Shown here: piece by piece, positions 21,901-29,277 of the stretch
Numbering within the stretch: position 1 is the first letter of the stretch
Layout of the letters: each line of letters begins with the position of its first letter
Assembly: GCA_001643675.2 (NCBI GenBank)
Contig: LSRY02000018.1
Location: forward strand, 1,116,001-1,180,000
From: Monocercomonoides exilis
Taxonomy: Eukaryota > Preaxostyla > Oxymonadida > Polymastigidae
DNA: 64,000 nucleotides
Direction of reading: 5' to 3'
The notes under the pieces: generated by a model
Database searches by the model: none
What the model was told of the DNA's origin: nothing
What the model saw: the letters and a program-made list of their open reading frames with translations, nothing else
Position numbers and translations under genes: made by a program

Positions 21901-24900
21901 AGAACGAGGCGTATGAGGGGAAGAACGCGTATGTTGTGTGTGCGGATGCACGAGCACTGGTGAACGAGAAGTGGTGGAGTGGGTCGGCGAGGGAGTCGGA
22001 TGGAGAAGAGAAGCAGCTGTGGGTGTATGATGAGGCGAGCGGGCGGAGCCTGTCGATGCTGCCGTATCTGTTTCCGGCAGACGAAGCGATTGTGTTTGTG
22101 AATGGAGGGGAGGGGAGCAACACAAAGGATTGTGGGGAGGAGGTGCGGCCGTGCTTGGATGTGGTGTATGGGGTGAAGCAAATGGGGGAAGGGCAAAGGA
22201 TAGTGCAGATTGTGGGGAATGGAAGGGTGGATGGGGCGGTGAAGGGAAAGGGAGGATGGCTGACGATTCAGGGGAAGAAGGAGACAAGGGCTTTGGTGGC
22301 GGTTGGAAGGGAGGGGCATTTGGAGTTGACAGGAGAGGCAGGGATGGTGGGGCTGATGCTGAGCAGACTGAGGTTTTGCCTTCCATGCACATCGACACAT
22401 GGGGAGGTGATAGAGGTGAGGGCCGGGGAGTGTTCGATTGTGAACTGCTCATTTGAGGCAGGAGAGGAAGGAGCAGGAGCAGGAGGAGGAGCAGAGACAA
22501 CAGGAATGGGGATGTGGATAGGAAGGGGAAGTGGAGGGTCATTGGAGATGAGCGGAATCAGGATAGAGGACATCAGGCTTGGAGCAGGATGTGGGGTGTT
22601 TGATGTGGAAGGAGGAGAAGTGAGTGTTGAAGGGGCATTTATTGGCGGGGTGGATGGAGAGGGCAGTTCGGTGATTGTGTGTGAGAAGTGTGAGAGAGTG
22701 AATGTGAGTGGGGTAGATATGGGAAACTGCAGTTGTGGAGAGGCGGTTGTTGTGCTGAGGGGAGTGAAGAGAGGGTGGATTGGGAATGGGAGCATGGTGG
22801 ATGGGTGTGTGTCATCAAAGGGAAAGGGGGGCTGGCTGAGGTGGGAGGCAAGCGAGGAGGAGGAGGAGGAGGAGGAGGAGAAAGAGAATGAAAAAGAAGA
22901 AGAAGAAGGAGAGGTGATGATCGAAGGAATAGAGGTGAAGGGGTGTGTTGCAGAGGGGGAGGAAGGGAAAGGAGGAGGAATATGGATGAGGCTGAATGGG
23001 AGGAAGGAGGGGGAGTTGTTGTTGAGGGATGTTGTGTTTGGGAGGAACAGAGCGAGAGAGGGGAGGGATTTGTATGTGGAATGTGAGTCACTGAACAGGA
23101 CAGTGAAGGCAGAGTGGATAGTGAATGTGGTGTGTGGAGAAGGAGAAGGAGAAGGAGAAGTGGAGATGAGAGGGAGAGACAGGGAGCACTTTTTTGGAGA
23201 AGCAGTGGACTTGATGATGTTTGTTCGGCAATATGTGAGCAGGAGTGTTTGTGTGGGGAGGAAGGGGTTTGACATGGTTGGGTGCGGGAGCACAGCGTAC
23301 CCCTGTGCAACATTCTGGAGAGGATTCATGAACACAGAGGCGAGCAGCGAGAAGAAGGAAATGATTATTGACGGGGAGTGCGAGGTGAGGAGGAGCTATG
23401 ACTTGTCGCGGTTTGTGATCCGATCGGCAGGCGGAGCGAGTGGAGAAGAGAAGATGGGAACACTGAAATTTGGAGGGGGTTTGGATGAAGAGGCAGGAGG
23501 AGGAGGAGAAGGAGTTGTTCGGAACATGGAAGGATTGAAGGTTGAGAAGATAAAGTTTTTGGTGGGGGCGCAGCTGCCTGGGAGCAAAGGGTGTGTGATC
23601 TATTCGTACTCGTATGTGGGAGGGGTGGAGCTGTCAGAGAGCATTGTTGAGGAGGAAATAGGGGTGTGGCTGGGGTTCAGCTTTGTGGTTGTGGAATGTG
23701 GGGAGTTGACAGTGAGAGGGTGCGTGGTGAAAGGGATTTGGACGTTGGCTCCTGTGTTGAAGGTGTCAGTGGCAGGGAGCGGATTGATTGAAAACACGCA
23801 GTTTGAGGATGTGAGTATTGGAGACAGCAGTGTTGTGGAAGTGGTTGGGACAGGGAGCAAGGGAGGTGGGAGATGGAACGGGGAGAACAGGATGGCTGTG
23901 AATGGATGCTCGTTTGTGGGGCTGAAGTCGGAGGTTGGAGGAGAAGGGGTGGTGCTGAGAGGAAGTGTGTTTGGAGAAGTGGTTGTGAATGGGTGCAAGG
24001 TGGAGGATGTGTTTGCCGGAGGGTCGTTGAGGGGAGGCGGGATAGGGATATGTGTGAAAGGGGAAGGGAGAATGGAGGTGAATGGAACGAGTGTGAAGAA
24101 GTGTATGTGCGAGAGGAGGAGTGGGAAAGGAGGAGGGATGTATTTGATGTGCACGGAAGCGCTGAGGGAATTGCCATTTGGAGTGAAGAACATGATATTT
24201 GGAGGGAATGAGGCATGGATGGGGAGGAACATGTTTGTGGTGGCAGCAGACCTGAATGGAAGTGTGAATGAAGAGAGTCTGAATGTGTTGTTGGAAGGAA
24301 TGGGATGGGACGAGAAATCGTTTTGTGGGGAAGATGAGATGGTGGGGGTTGTGGACCTGCTGATGTTTGTGATGAGTTATGAGAGCAGCACAGTGCATGT
24401 GTCGACAAGGGGGCTGGATGTGAGGCGGTGTGGAAGCGAGAAGGAGCCGTGCAAGACATTTTATGGAGGGTTCATGCACATTGGAGGAGAAGGAGAAGAG
24501 GATGATGGGGAGAAGAAGGTTGTGGTGGAGGATGCGAGTGTGATGAGGGAAGGATACGACTTGTCGGGTTTTGGAATTGAGGGGGGTGATGGTGAGGTTG
24601 AGACAGGGAAGAAAGCGATTCTGTTGATGGAGAACGGAGGGGCAGGAGGAGAGAGCGAGGCATGGATGGAAAACCGGGGAAGGCTGGGGATAAGGGAGAT
24701 TGGAATTGAGGTGGGGAAAGGGTTTGAGAGCAGAAAGGGGGCGATTATTGTGAATGAAGGGGGAAAGCTGGAGCTGGGGAAATGTGAGTTTGTGTCGGAG
24801 AGCAGTGCGAACATGCCGGGGAGGTATTCATTTGTGGTGTGCATGGGAGGAGAGATGGAGGCAGAAGAGGTGAGAGTGAAGGATGTGTTTTGCGAGAGAA

Positions 24901-27900
24901 GTGTGTTTGTGATTCGGGGGGCACGGGAGTGCAAAGTGGAGAAGATGCATGGATCGTCTGTGAGCCTGTGGGGAGGGGCAGTGTTTGAGATTGATTGCGA
25001 GGAAGGGGCAGAATGTTCGGGGGAGAGGTCGGGAGTGGTTGTGAATGGGAGCACATTGGAAGGGATCAAGCGGAATGGGGAAGGAGCGAGTGTGGTGGAG
25101 TGTGGGACGTCGAGGTGTGTGGATGTGGAGATAGTGGGGTGTGTGTTTGAGGTGTGTGTGTCGTCGGAGAGCGAGAAAGGGGGGATGATGATGATGTGTG
25201 TGGAGGAAGGAGGGAGGATTGGGGTGAGGAAGTCGGAGGTGCGGCAGTGCAGCTGCTCGACGAGGAATGGGAAAGGAGGAGGGATGTATGTGAGGAGCAC
25301 AGTTGAAGGAGACGTGGAGATGATGTTTTCGGGGATCGAGTTTGAATCGAACACGGCGCATGTGGGGCGAGACATGTTCATCGAGTGCCACGACATCGGA
25401 TCGCAGATAAATGAGACGCAGTTCAAGCTGGTGCTGAGCAGCGAGGTGTACAACCAAATCAACGCAATCTACGGGATGGATGAATGCGAGCATGCGCTTG
25501 AGCCGGTGAACCTGCTGGAGTTCATTATGACGTACCAGGCAGACACGATATTTGTGTCAGGCAGCGGGGCAGCGGCTGGGCTGGACACAAAGAAGTGTGG
25601 GAGCCGGGCACTTCCGTGTGCTTCGATCGGGTATGGGCTGGGCCACATGACGAAGATATATGAGAGCAAGCTGGTTGTGGATGGGGAAAGCGAGATTGAA
25701 AGCGAAATTGAGCTGGCAGAAGTGGGAGTGCAGTCGAAGTGGAAAGAGCAAGCAGAGGTGCATGTGAGGTCTGGGATGAAGCAGACGAAGGATTGTGTGG
25801 TGGAGAGTGTGGGAGAGGTGGAGTTTGAGCAGCTGGTGTTTGTCTTTTCTGGTTCGTTTGTGTCTTCGCACAAAATGTTCATGGAGGTGGCATCAGGAAC
25901 AGCTGAGCTGAGGAGCATTGGTGTGAGCAGCGAAGGCGAGGCAGGTGTTGGGAGAGTTCCATTTGTGCTGTTTAGCGTCGGAAGCGGGGAGCGCGGCGGA
26001 GAGAGTGGGATGAAGATGTGGGGATGCTCGATTGGAGGGATCAGCTGCGAACACGCGTTGATTGAAATTGGGAAGTGTGGCTCGCTGATGGCAACAGAAG
26101 TGGTGCTGAAGGATATTGAGTGCGCAAAGTCGCTTGTCCAGATTGGGGCTTTGAGCGGGAATGTGTCTGTGAAAGAGGTGGAAGTGAAAAGAGCAAAGTT
26201 GGTGGAGGGTGCAGTGATAAGCCATGTGTGGACTGGAGGAAATGAGAATGAAGACTCAGAAGTCTCATCCATTTGCGGGATATCGCTGAGCCGCTTCGAG
26301 AACATCAGCAGAGAGACAAGCTCTCCATCGGTGATTTGTTGGGAGAGCGGTGCATCAGAGGGGCTGGAATTGGTGAACTGCACGTGCACTGGATGCACAT
26401 CGGAGGCAGAGAGAGGAAAGGATGTTGGCATCTGTGGAGCAAATCATGTGGTGATGGGTGCATGCTTGTTTGCACTGGAAGACACACAAAGGATGGAGAA
26501 AGGGGTGGAATGGGATGGAGGTGTGTGCGAGTGGAGTGGATCGTTGGTGGATTGCATAGACTCATTGGTGATGATGAGAGACACAACGATTGCGAATGTG
26601 TCGTGTGGAGGGCTGTCGATGTGTGGGGGGAGCGTGACGATTGTGAAAGGAGAATTCATCAACAACAACCCATCAATGGCAAAGTACCCTTCGATGCGGC
26701 GGAATGTGCTGTGCAGTGGAAATGGGATGGTGGATGTTCAGAGCCTGAAGGGAGGGGATGGGATGCAGCCGAGCACATCGCTGTGGATTATGGATGGTGG
26801 ATGCGAGCTGATGGGGATTCCAGCAGAACGGGCATCGGCACTGTTCATCCCTCGGTTGGAGACAGTGAATATGGAAGAGAGCGGAAAAGAAATGAAGCTG
26901 ATTCTGGGCGGGATGCTGCTTCTCCCGTGCAATCTGAGCGTGCGTGTTGTTTCTGCTGTTGGGAGCACAGAATCTCTGGAAACATATGAACTGGAAGAGG
27001 AAGCAATTGTTTCAGAGACGGAAGCACATTATTGGATTGAGAAAGCAATGATCTGCTCTGCACCAGCCGAAGCAGAAGTTTCTGTGTGCATTCTGTTTGG
27101 AAACGGTGATTCCCGTTCGTCGACTGCAAGGCATGTTCTGAAGAACCGAACAGAGACAAAAGCAAATGGAGATAAAAAACTTGTTGAAAGTGGAAAAGAT
27201 GTAAAATCATCATGGGCATTGATTGTGATTGTGATATTTGCTGTGTTGTTTCTGATAGCTTTGATTGTTTCAATTGTTCTGGCTGTTCGATGGAGAATGG
27301 CAAAGAATGAAGCGAAAGACCTGAGAGAGATTGTGAATGATACAGTGAGGAAGGATCCAAAAGCATTTGAGATGGTAACGATGGAGATGTCTCCCGAGGA
27401 GCAGTGGAGGAGAGCAGAAAGAGAGGCAGAGAAGAAAAATGACGAGAGGATAAAGAAGAGGGTATATGATAAGACACTGGAACATTCGGAATCATCAGAA
27501 CATCTTCTATCTGAGAGTGGCTCAACTGAATATATTTTGGGGAGAGACTCAGACAAAATCCCAGAATGGGCATTGGAGAAAGAAGGAGAAGAAGAGACAA
27601 GGAAGCGAACGCCATCGCCATCCATTTCATCCACTTCAACAACGGATTCAGATTCGACATTTGTTCGAATGGAGGATATGTGTCCAACAACCTCTTCAAT
27701 GTCGAATCTGGTAGATGCAATGGCCTGTTCATCACCACATGAGAAACTGATTGTGGATTTGAGAGATTCACTATTTATGTTATTGCATGGAAGAAATGAG
27801 AAGAAAGAAATGGCAATTGGGAGCTTGAAGGAGAGGGAGGTGACTTCTGCTCAGATCCTGTTCTGGGTGGCTAATCTCGCTCTTCACTCGTTTGATGAAA

Positions 27901-28577
27901 TGGAAAACAAACTTCAGTCACTGGCCAATCTCAGTCCTCACATTGTACTCTTCTCCGAACACATGGTGATCTGCATTGTGATGCACTCTGATTTCATTTC
28001 ATCTGATGATTCTGATTCATCATCCATCTCTTCATCAACAGTTGTGACATCTGCAAGTGATGATGATGATGACAGTGACTCCCTTCCACCATCAGCATTT
28101 GAGGATGAGGATGATTACAAGAAAGAGTGCTTGAGGTGGATGGCACCAGAATTGCTGATGAACAGGAAGATGGGGGCAACGAAGAAGTCTGTTGTGTTCT
28201 CGATAGGGATGATGCTGTGGGAGTGCCTGACGCTGGAGATCCCGTTTGGGGAGTATCCAGCAGAGGTGGCGGGACAGAAGATAGCGAATGGGGAGAGACC
28301 AGATGTTGCGAGGGCAGGCTCGCCAGATGGAGTGAAAGCAGCCATCGCTTGTCTGTCAATGGGCCGGTACGCCAGGCCAACACTCACAGACTTGAAGCGG
28401 GCATTCATCAGTCATTTTCCGGCTGGCTGTGCTGTTCTGACAGTGTCTGATGCAATTGGGCTGGAGGAAACAACAGACAGAGGCAAAAGAGAAAGTGGAA
28501 GTGCACAAAGTGGAAGTGCACAAAGTGGAGATGCACAAAGTGGAAGTGTTGTGAGTGGATACAGCACATTTGAATGA
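15960..28577 (+). CDS. Giant receptor-like protein: beta-helix modules, TM, degenerate kinase (4205 aa)
   Basis: Single exon. Residues 1-18 are a signal peptide (MVLFFLLQLFCCVDVFASG). Residues ~50-510 form a first beta-helix domain with GGAIS/GGAISGE-type turns and N-glycosylation sites. From ~520 to ~3200 eight modules follow, beginning near residues 519, 872, 1258, 1654, 2046, 2433, 2814 and 3199. Each opens with a CGxxxxPCxT-like motif (e.g. CGMRADQPCKT, CGSEKEPCKT) and most close with GRDxFVEC-like sequence. TM helix at ~3751-3779 (ALIVIVIFAVLFLIALIVS). The cytosolic part is charged, with Ser/Asp runs and a kinase C-lobe: RWMAPELL (~4058), IGMMLWECLTLEIPFGEYP, RYARPTLTDL (~4135). No Gly-loop, HRD or DFG was found, so it is a pseudokinase. 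A GSAQS repeat ends the protein. Likely an adhesive or recognition receptor; ligand unknown. Confidence 0.9.
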   Translation: MVLFFLLQLFCCVDVFASGLKNIKEENQIERHFVTSEPQNYTITPKNKINEHCQVRTCAHLVNSSLVLSRSCLLKGSGKVVETVDVLSEMKISDCELEAEGVMGSSFFVSVAGVVEMNNISVGSGKQGMCVNSLFSNRQIGRKDGASGSVLLKSSNFLSLSVSEGPFIDAYGTNSIWMCETVFSNISVERKVGGHRNAGRDGCQTTMVGCCFVSMEDVFYGSIVNPDCCAMSHLNSINNTYTNINRVRNANQTYSDVEGHQSLNCSGFFEDDTFIKCTAAYGGAISITGIESALTATRCQFQKCSARNNGGAISGERMLSTRVNSSVFNNISGGENTSIGYGGCLHFLEVLDGSLIENSVFNNNSQYSAGGSIYLRALSGYQYLNTPDSISNCSFMNSTVRGGNEGCIGYEQTKSHFTITELYCKNSCCPHEAGSLYFVIIPGNNHSDSKVSFCFFHNNTCGANFNGNDVYVQDGSGLFLGDKFVECFSTTLSNRLFHALKGTQNEWIPLFDTRFVDVVSGDDEEWTCGMRADQPCKTVKGALDHSGEEHSWVVKVGSEITYESGMEIGGKVVGIESTEHSREARNAMMWNGEGGRLFGIGAGRLKIGWMNVSVKMAGWVSVSVFVMSGDGELRVDESVVGCVCDGEDCGMERAVFVLGGGETRIVSSLIVGMRFRMGGSVFGMSGRARVVMEGSEVSGVVKTEGNGSVVERVVGEGEVFEFDNCTVRGCECREGDGGGIYVCVKKGGKVGVGNSTSTENTVEFVGCQAGSGGGERGGRGGRGGGVYLRVEDEDVDLCVKNVGFVENRGEEGKDLFVESGDLKGCVNVKRFVHVKEWSNGSVESCVGVDEKWPDVMIPLVFYVMEREERVVVGSGGHDVSACGFMEYPCRSVWYSMEQQGGGRKEVVVVGEYRMEENVLFGGGQEYVLNGGGREGERAEVVVVGSTSGAAGVVTIGGVGRMEELGLVLEAELAEEGMSVASVSGDGGEVEMAKCTVRGDGCENGVGFSFVRASGGKVTLSELEVFVVAGYEESRSFVEVSGGGCIVSVRNSSVEGGGGGGGKRSRFLKSEGAGSVELWNSTLRGIVVGGGDGGIVSGVVGLGQKISIDGGTLNGVCMEGNGGGVEVVVSDGGTVEVGRRLSTEFSLCSAGMRNEGGGVGGGVGVGRGGFGGGMMVKMEEGSREIYVKIVKFSGCSAGKAGRDIFMEAEKLSEVVDSERMGWITNMSDRAGAMGYENGCEHGIPLVLYLQPEPSVIAIGGAESWDFERCGYEGAGCRTLDYAMEKRGSILGLRSTIEMSVSLEREHVIGEGTVVVEGKGAGCVVDVGGSGEKKQDGLVVNKATTTIGNVGIQVPCGLNGRRSFVKSIGGALTMRSVVVVAKEGSMVGFRIVEATGGSVILSQVEMSGICFGECPFCEARDEGWVTVSSCTVSGCSTTCGGGLVHVEGGGSMSVQGSELTGVGRVDGGRAVCGKGGKSVEILNSNMSLWKVGDGDGGAAYVEVGEGSVFEWKGNVVRDSISEGGCGGGLKIGVEGSGKVRVGQSGVVTKFVGCRALKKENRGGCGGGVAMEFIGEGEVGRDYLVEGLTFEDNMAERGAKMFVEAEELWRVATAESVKVGGVEAAGTSNEHVGFDKGEELDVPLWVCVSEWEEPGYVGEEGVDYRVCGFERYPCGSVGFAIGARFGVGKVHIRLVESYMIRAEIVAERQEVDIEGAVEGAGVGVARDVEGGGECVFGTRGGVGRFGGMKMGVPSSFAPARRSLFCCSGGELCVEKWEMEAEGGAATYCVAECTAGLMTLRNVTVKDVNILTETGVVVVVVKGDGAKGVIDLLVLENITGGGRGGLVELGGGATAKWGNSTVGSCVFGEHGAVRFERGVSMEMGNNTFEGVARESGKGGVMEGVVGGLEKVVVKDCRLIEVECREGSGKGGGGYVEVEEGGEFLFDSNRVWGNKVNSGDGQGGGMYLVLGSRNVKYSVKMVEFGENEAYEGKNAYVVCADARALVNEKWWSGSARESDGEEKQLWVYDEASGRSLSMLPYLFPADEAIVFVNGGEGSNTKDCGEEVRPCLDVVYGVKQMGEGQRIVQIVGNGRVDGAVKGKGGWLTIQGKKETRALVAVGREGHLELTGEAGMVGLMLSRLRFCLPCTSTHGEVIEVRAGECSIVNCSFEAGEEGAGAGGGAETTGMGMWIGRGSGGSLEMSGIRIEDIRLGAGCGVFDVEGGEVSVEGAFIGGVDGEGSSVIVCEKCERVNVSGVDMGNCSCGEAVVVLRGVKRGWIGNGSMVDGCVSSKGKGGWLRWEASEEEEEEEEEKENEKEEEEGEVMIEGIEVKGCVAEGEEGKGGGIWMRLNGRKEGELLLRDVVFGRNRAREGRDLYVECESLNRTVKAEWIVNVVCGEGEGEGEVEMRGRDREHFFGEAVDLMMFVRQYVSRSVCVGRKGFDMVGCGSTAYPCATFWRGFMNTEASSEKKEMIIDGECEVRRSYDLSRFVIRSAGGASGEEKMGTLKFGGGLDEEAGGGGEGVVRNMEGLKVEKIKFLVGAQLPGSKGCVIYSYSYVGGVELSESIVEEEIGVWLGFSFVVVECGELTVRGCVVKGIWTLAPVLKVSVAGSGLIENTQFEDVSIGDSSVVEVVGTGSKGGGRWNGENRMAVNGCSFVGLKSEVGGEGVVLRGSVFGEVVVNGCKVEDVFAGGSLRGGGIGICVKGEGRMEVNGTSVKKCMCERRSGKGGGMYLMCTEALRELPFGVKNMIFGGNEAWMGRNMFVVAADLNGSVNEESLNVLLEGMGWDEKSFCGEDEMVGVVDLLMFVMSYESSTVHVSTRGLDVRRCGSEKEPCKTFYGGFMHIGGEGEEDDGEKKVVVEDASVMREGYDLSGFGIEGGDGEVETGKKAILLMENGGAGGESEAWMENRGRLGIREIGIEVGKGFESRKGAIIVNEGGKLELGKCEFVSESSANMPGRYSFVVCMGGEMEAEEVRVKDVFCERSVFVIRGARECKVEKMHGSSVSLWGGAVFEIDCEEGAECSGERSGVVVNGSTLEGIKRNGEGASVVECGTSRCVDVEIVGCVFEVCVSSESEKGGMMMMCVEEGGRIGVRKSEVRQCSCSTRNGKGGGMYVRSTVEGDVEMMFSGIEFESNTAHVGRDMFIECHDIGSQINETQFKLVLSSEVYNQINAIYGMDECEHALEPVNLLEFIMTYQADTIFVSGSGAAAGLDTKKCGSRALPCASIGYGLGHMTKIYESKLVVDGESEIESEIELAEVGVQSKWKEQAEVHVRSGMKQTKDCVVESVGEVEFEQLVFVFSGSFVSSHKMFMEVASGTAELRSIGVSSEGEAGVGRVPFVLFSVGSGERGGESGMKMWGCSIGGISCEHALIEIGKCGSLMATEVVLKDIECAKSLVQIGALSGNVSVKEVEVKRAKLVEGAVISHVWTGGNENEDSEVSSICGISLSRFENISRETSSPSVICWESGASEGLELVNCTCTGCTSEAERGKDVGICGANHVVMGACLFALEDTQRMEKGVEWDGGVCEWSGSLVDCIDSLVMMRDTTIANVSCGGLSMCGGSVTIVKGEFINNNPSMAKYPSMRRNVLCSGNGMVDVQSLKGGDGMQPSTSLWIMDGGCELMGIPAERASALFIPRLETVNMEESGKEMKLILGGMLLLPCNLSVRVVSAVGSTESLETYELEEEAIVSETEAHYWIEKAMICSAPAEAEVSVCILFGNGDSRSSTARHVLKNRTETKANGDKKLVESGKDVKSSWALIVIVIFAVLFLIALIVSIVLAVRWRMAKNEAKDLREIVNDTVRKDPKAFEMVTMEMSPEEQWRRAEREAEKKNDERIKKRVYDKTLEHSESSEHLLSESGSTEYILGRDSDKIPEWALEKEGEEETRKRTPSPSISSTSTTDSDSTFVRMEDMCPTTSSMSNLVDAMACSSPHEKLIVDLRDSLFMLLHGRNEKKEMAIGSLKEREVTSAQILFWVANLALHSFDEMENKLQSLANLSPHIVLFSEHMVICIVMHSDFISSDDSDSSSISSSTVVTSASDDDDDSDSLPPSAFEDEDDYKKECLRWMAPELLMNRKMGATKKSVVFSIGMMLWECLTLEIPFGEYPAEVAGQKIANGERPDVARAGSPDGVKAAIACLSMGRYARPTLTDLKRAFISHFPAGCAVLTVSDAIGLEETTDRGKRESGSAQSGSAQSGDAQSGSVVSGYSTFE

Positions 28578-29277
28578 GGAGAGAAGACCAGGGATGGAGG
28601 GAATGGAGATAAACGAGAAGAAGAGAAGCAAAGGAATCTCCAAATCAGTTGAAGGAAATGAGACTAGATTTGATGAAATGATTATGTGCTTCGGGAAGGG
28701 GAAGATACAAGAGGGATATGAATATTTCGAAAAAAAAAGAAAAGAAATAAGATGAAGATGCTGTGCAGGATCTGTCTGCATTAATGGATAGCAGAGTTTT
28801 TTTGAAGTGTGTTGCTGTTCGTGAATGAGAAGGCAGATGACTGTTTACACTTTTTGTTTGATGGCAACTGTGCTGTCGGTGAATCACTTCATCCACTTCA
28901 AACAACAATCATAATATCCATGTATTCAATAACTGAAATCTTTTTTTCTTTTTTTGTTTTCCCCAAGAAACGAATGAAAAAGGAAAAATTGAAGAAATGT
29001 GTGTTTTCATAATGAATGAGATATGCAAAGAAGCAATAGGTGAAAAAAAAACATTGAATAAAGATTAGTATTGTTGGCTTTTTCACACATTTTAAAAATT
29101 TGTTCACACAAGAAAGTGAAATGAAATTTTCAAGTTATGGTTTAAAATAAACTTCAGTCCACTGCAATTCATCCATAATTTTCGAAATTCTTTCGAAGAA
29201 AAATAAAATTAAACACTTTTTATAAACATAGGACTTTATGAATTTTTGCGAATCTAATGAGGCGGATGAGCGTTGCT
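28578..29277. other. Convergent spacer between the two giant genes
   Basis: About 700 bases between two converging stops. The first ~170 bases keep a coding-like, purine-rich composition and may be 3' UTR or former coding sequence of the receptor gene; a short open frame at 28555-28755 is not convincing. GAATAAAG near 29056 could be a polyadenylation signal. Confidence 0.3.

Noticed and set aside
20668-22542. 624-codon open frame on the minus strand within the giant receptor gene, and others up to 394 codons nearby
   Set aside because: They are antisense shadows produced by the G-rich coding strand; their Pro/Ser/His/Leu composition is a direct reflection of it and no domain is seen.
15960-28577. 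Possibility that the window is bacterial, because of long uninterrupted genes and polymorphic-membrane-protein-like repeats
   Set aside because: Introns in SPAG6 and other genes, EF-1alpha, an axonemal protein and a kinase-like tail show a eukaryote.
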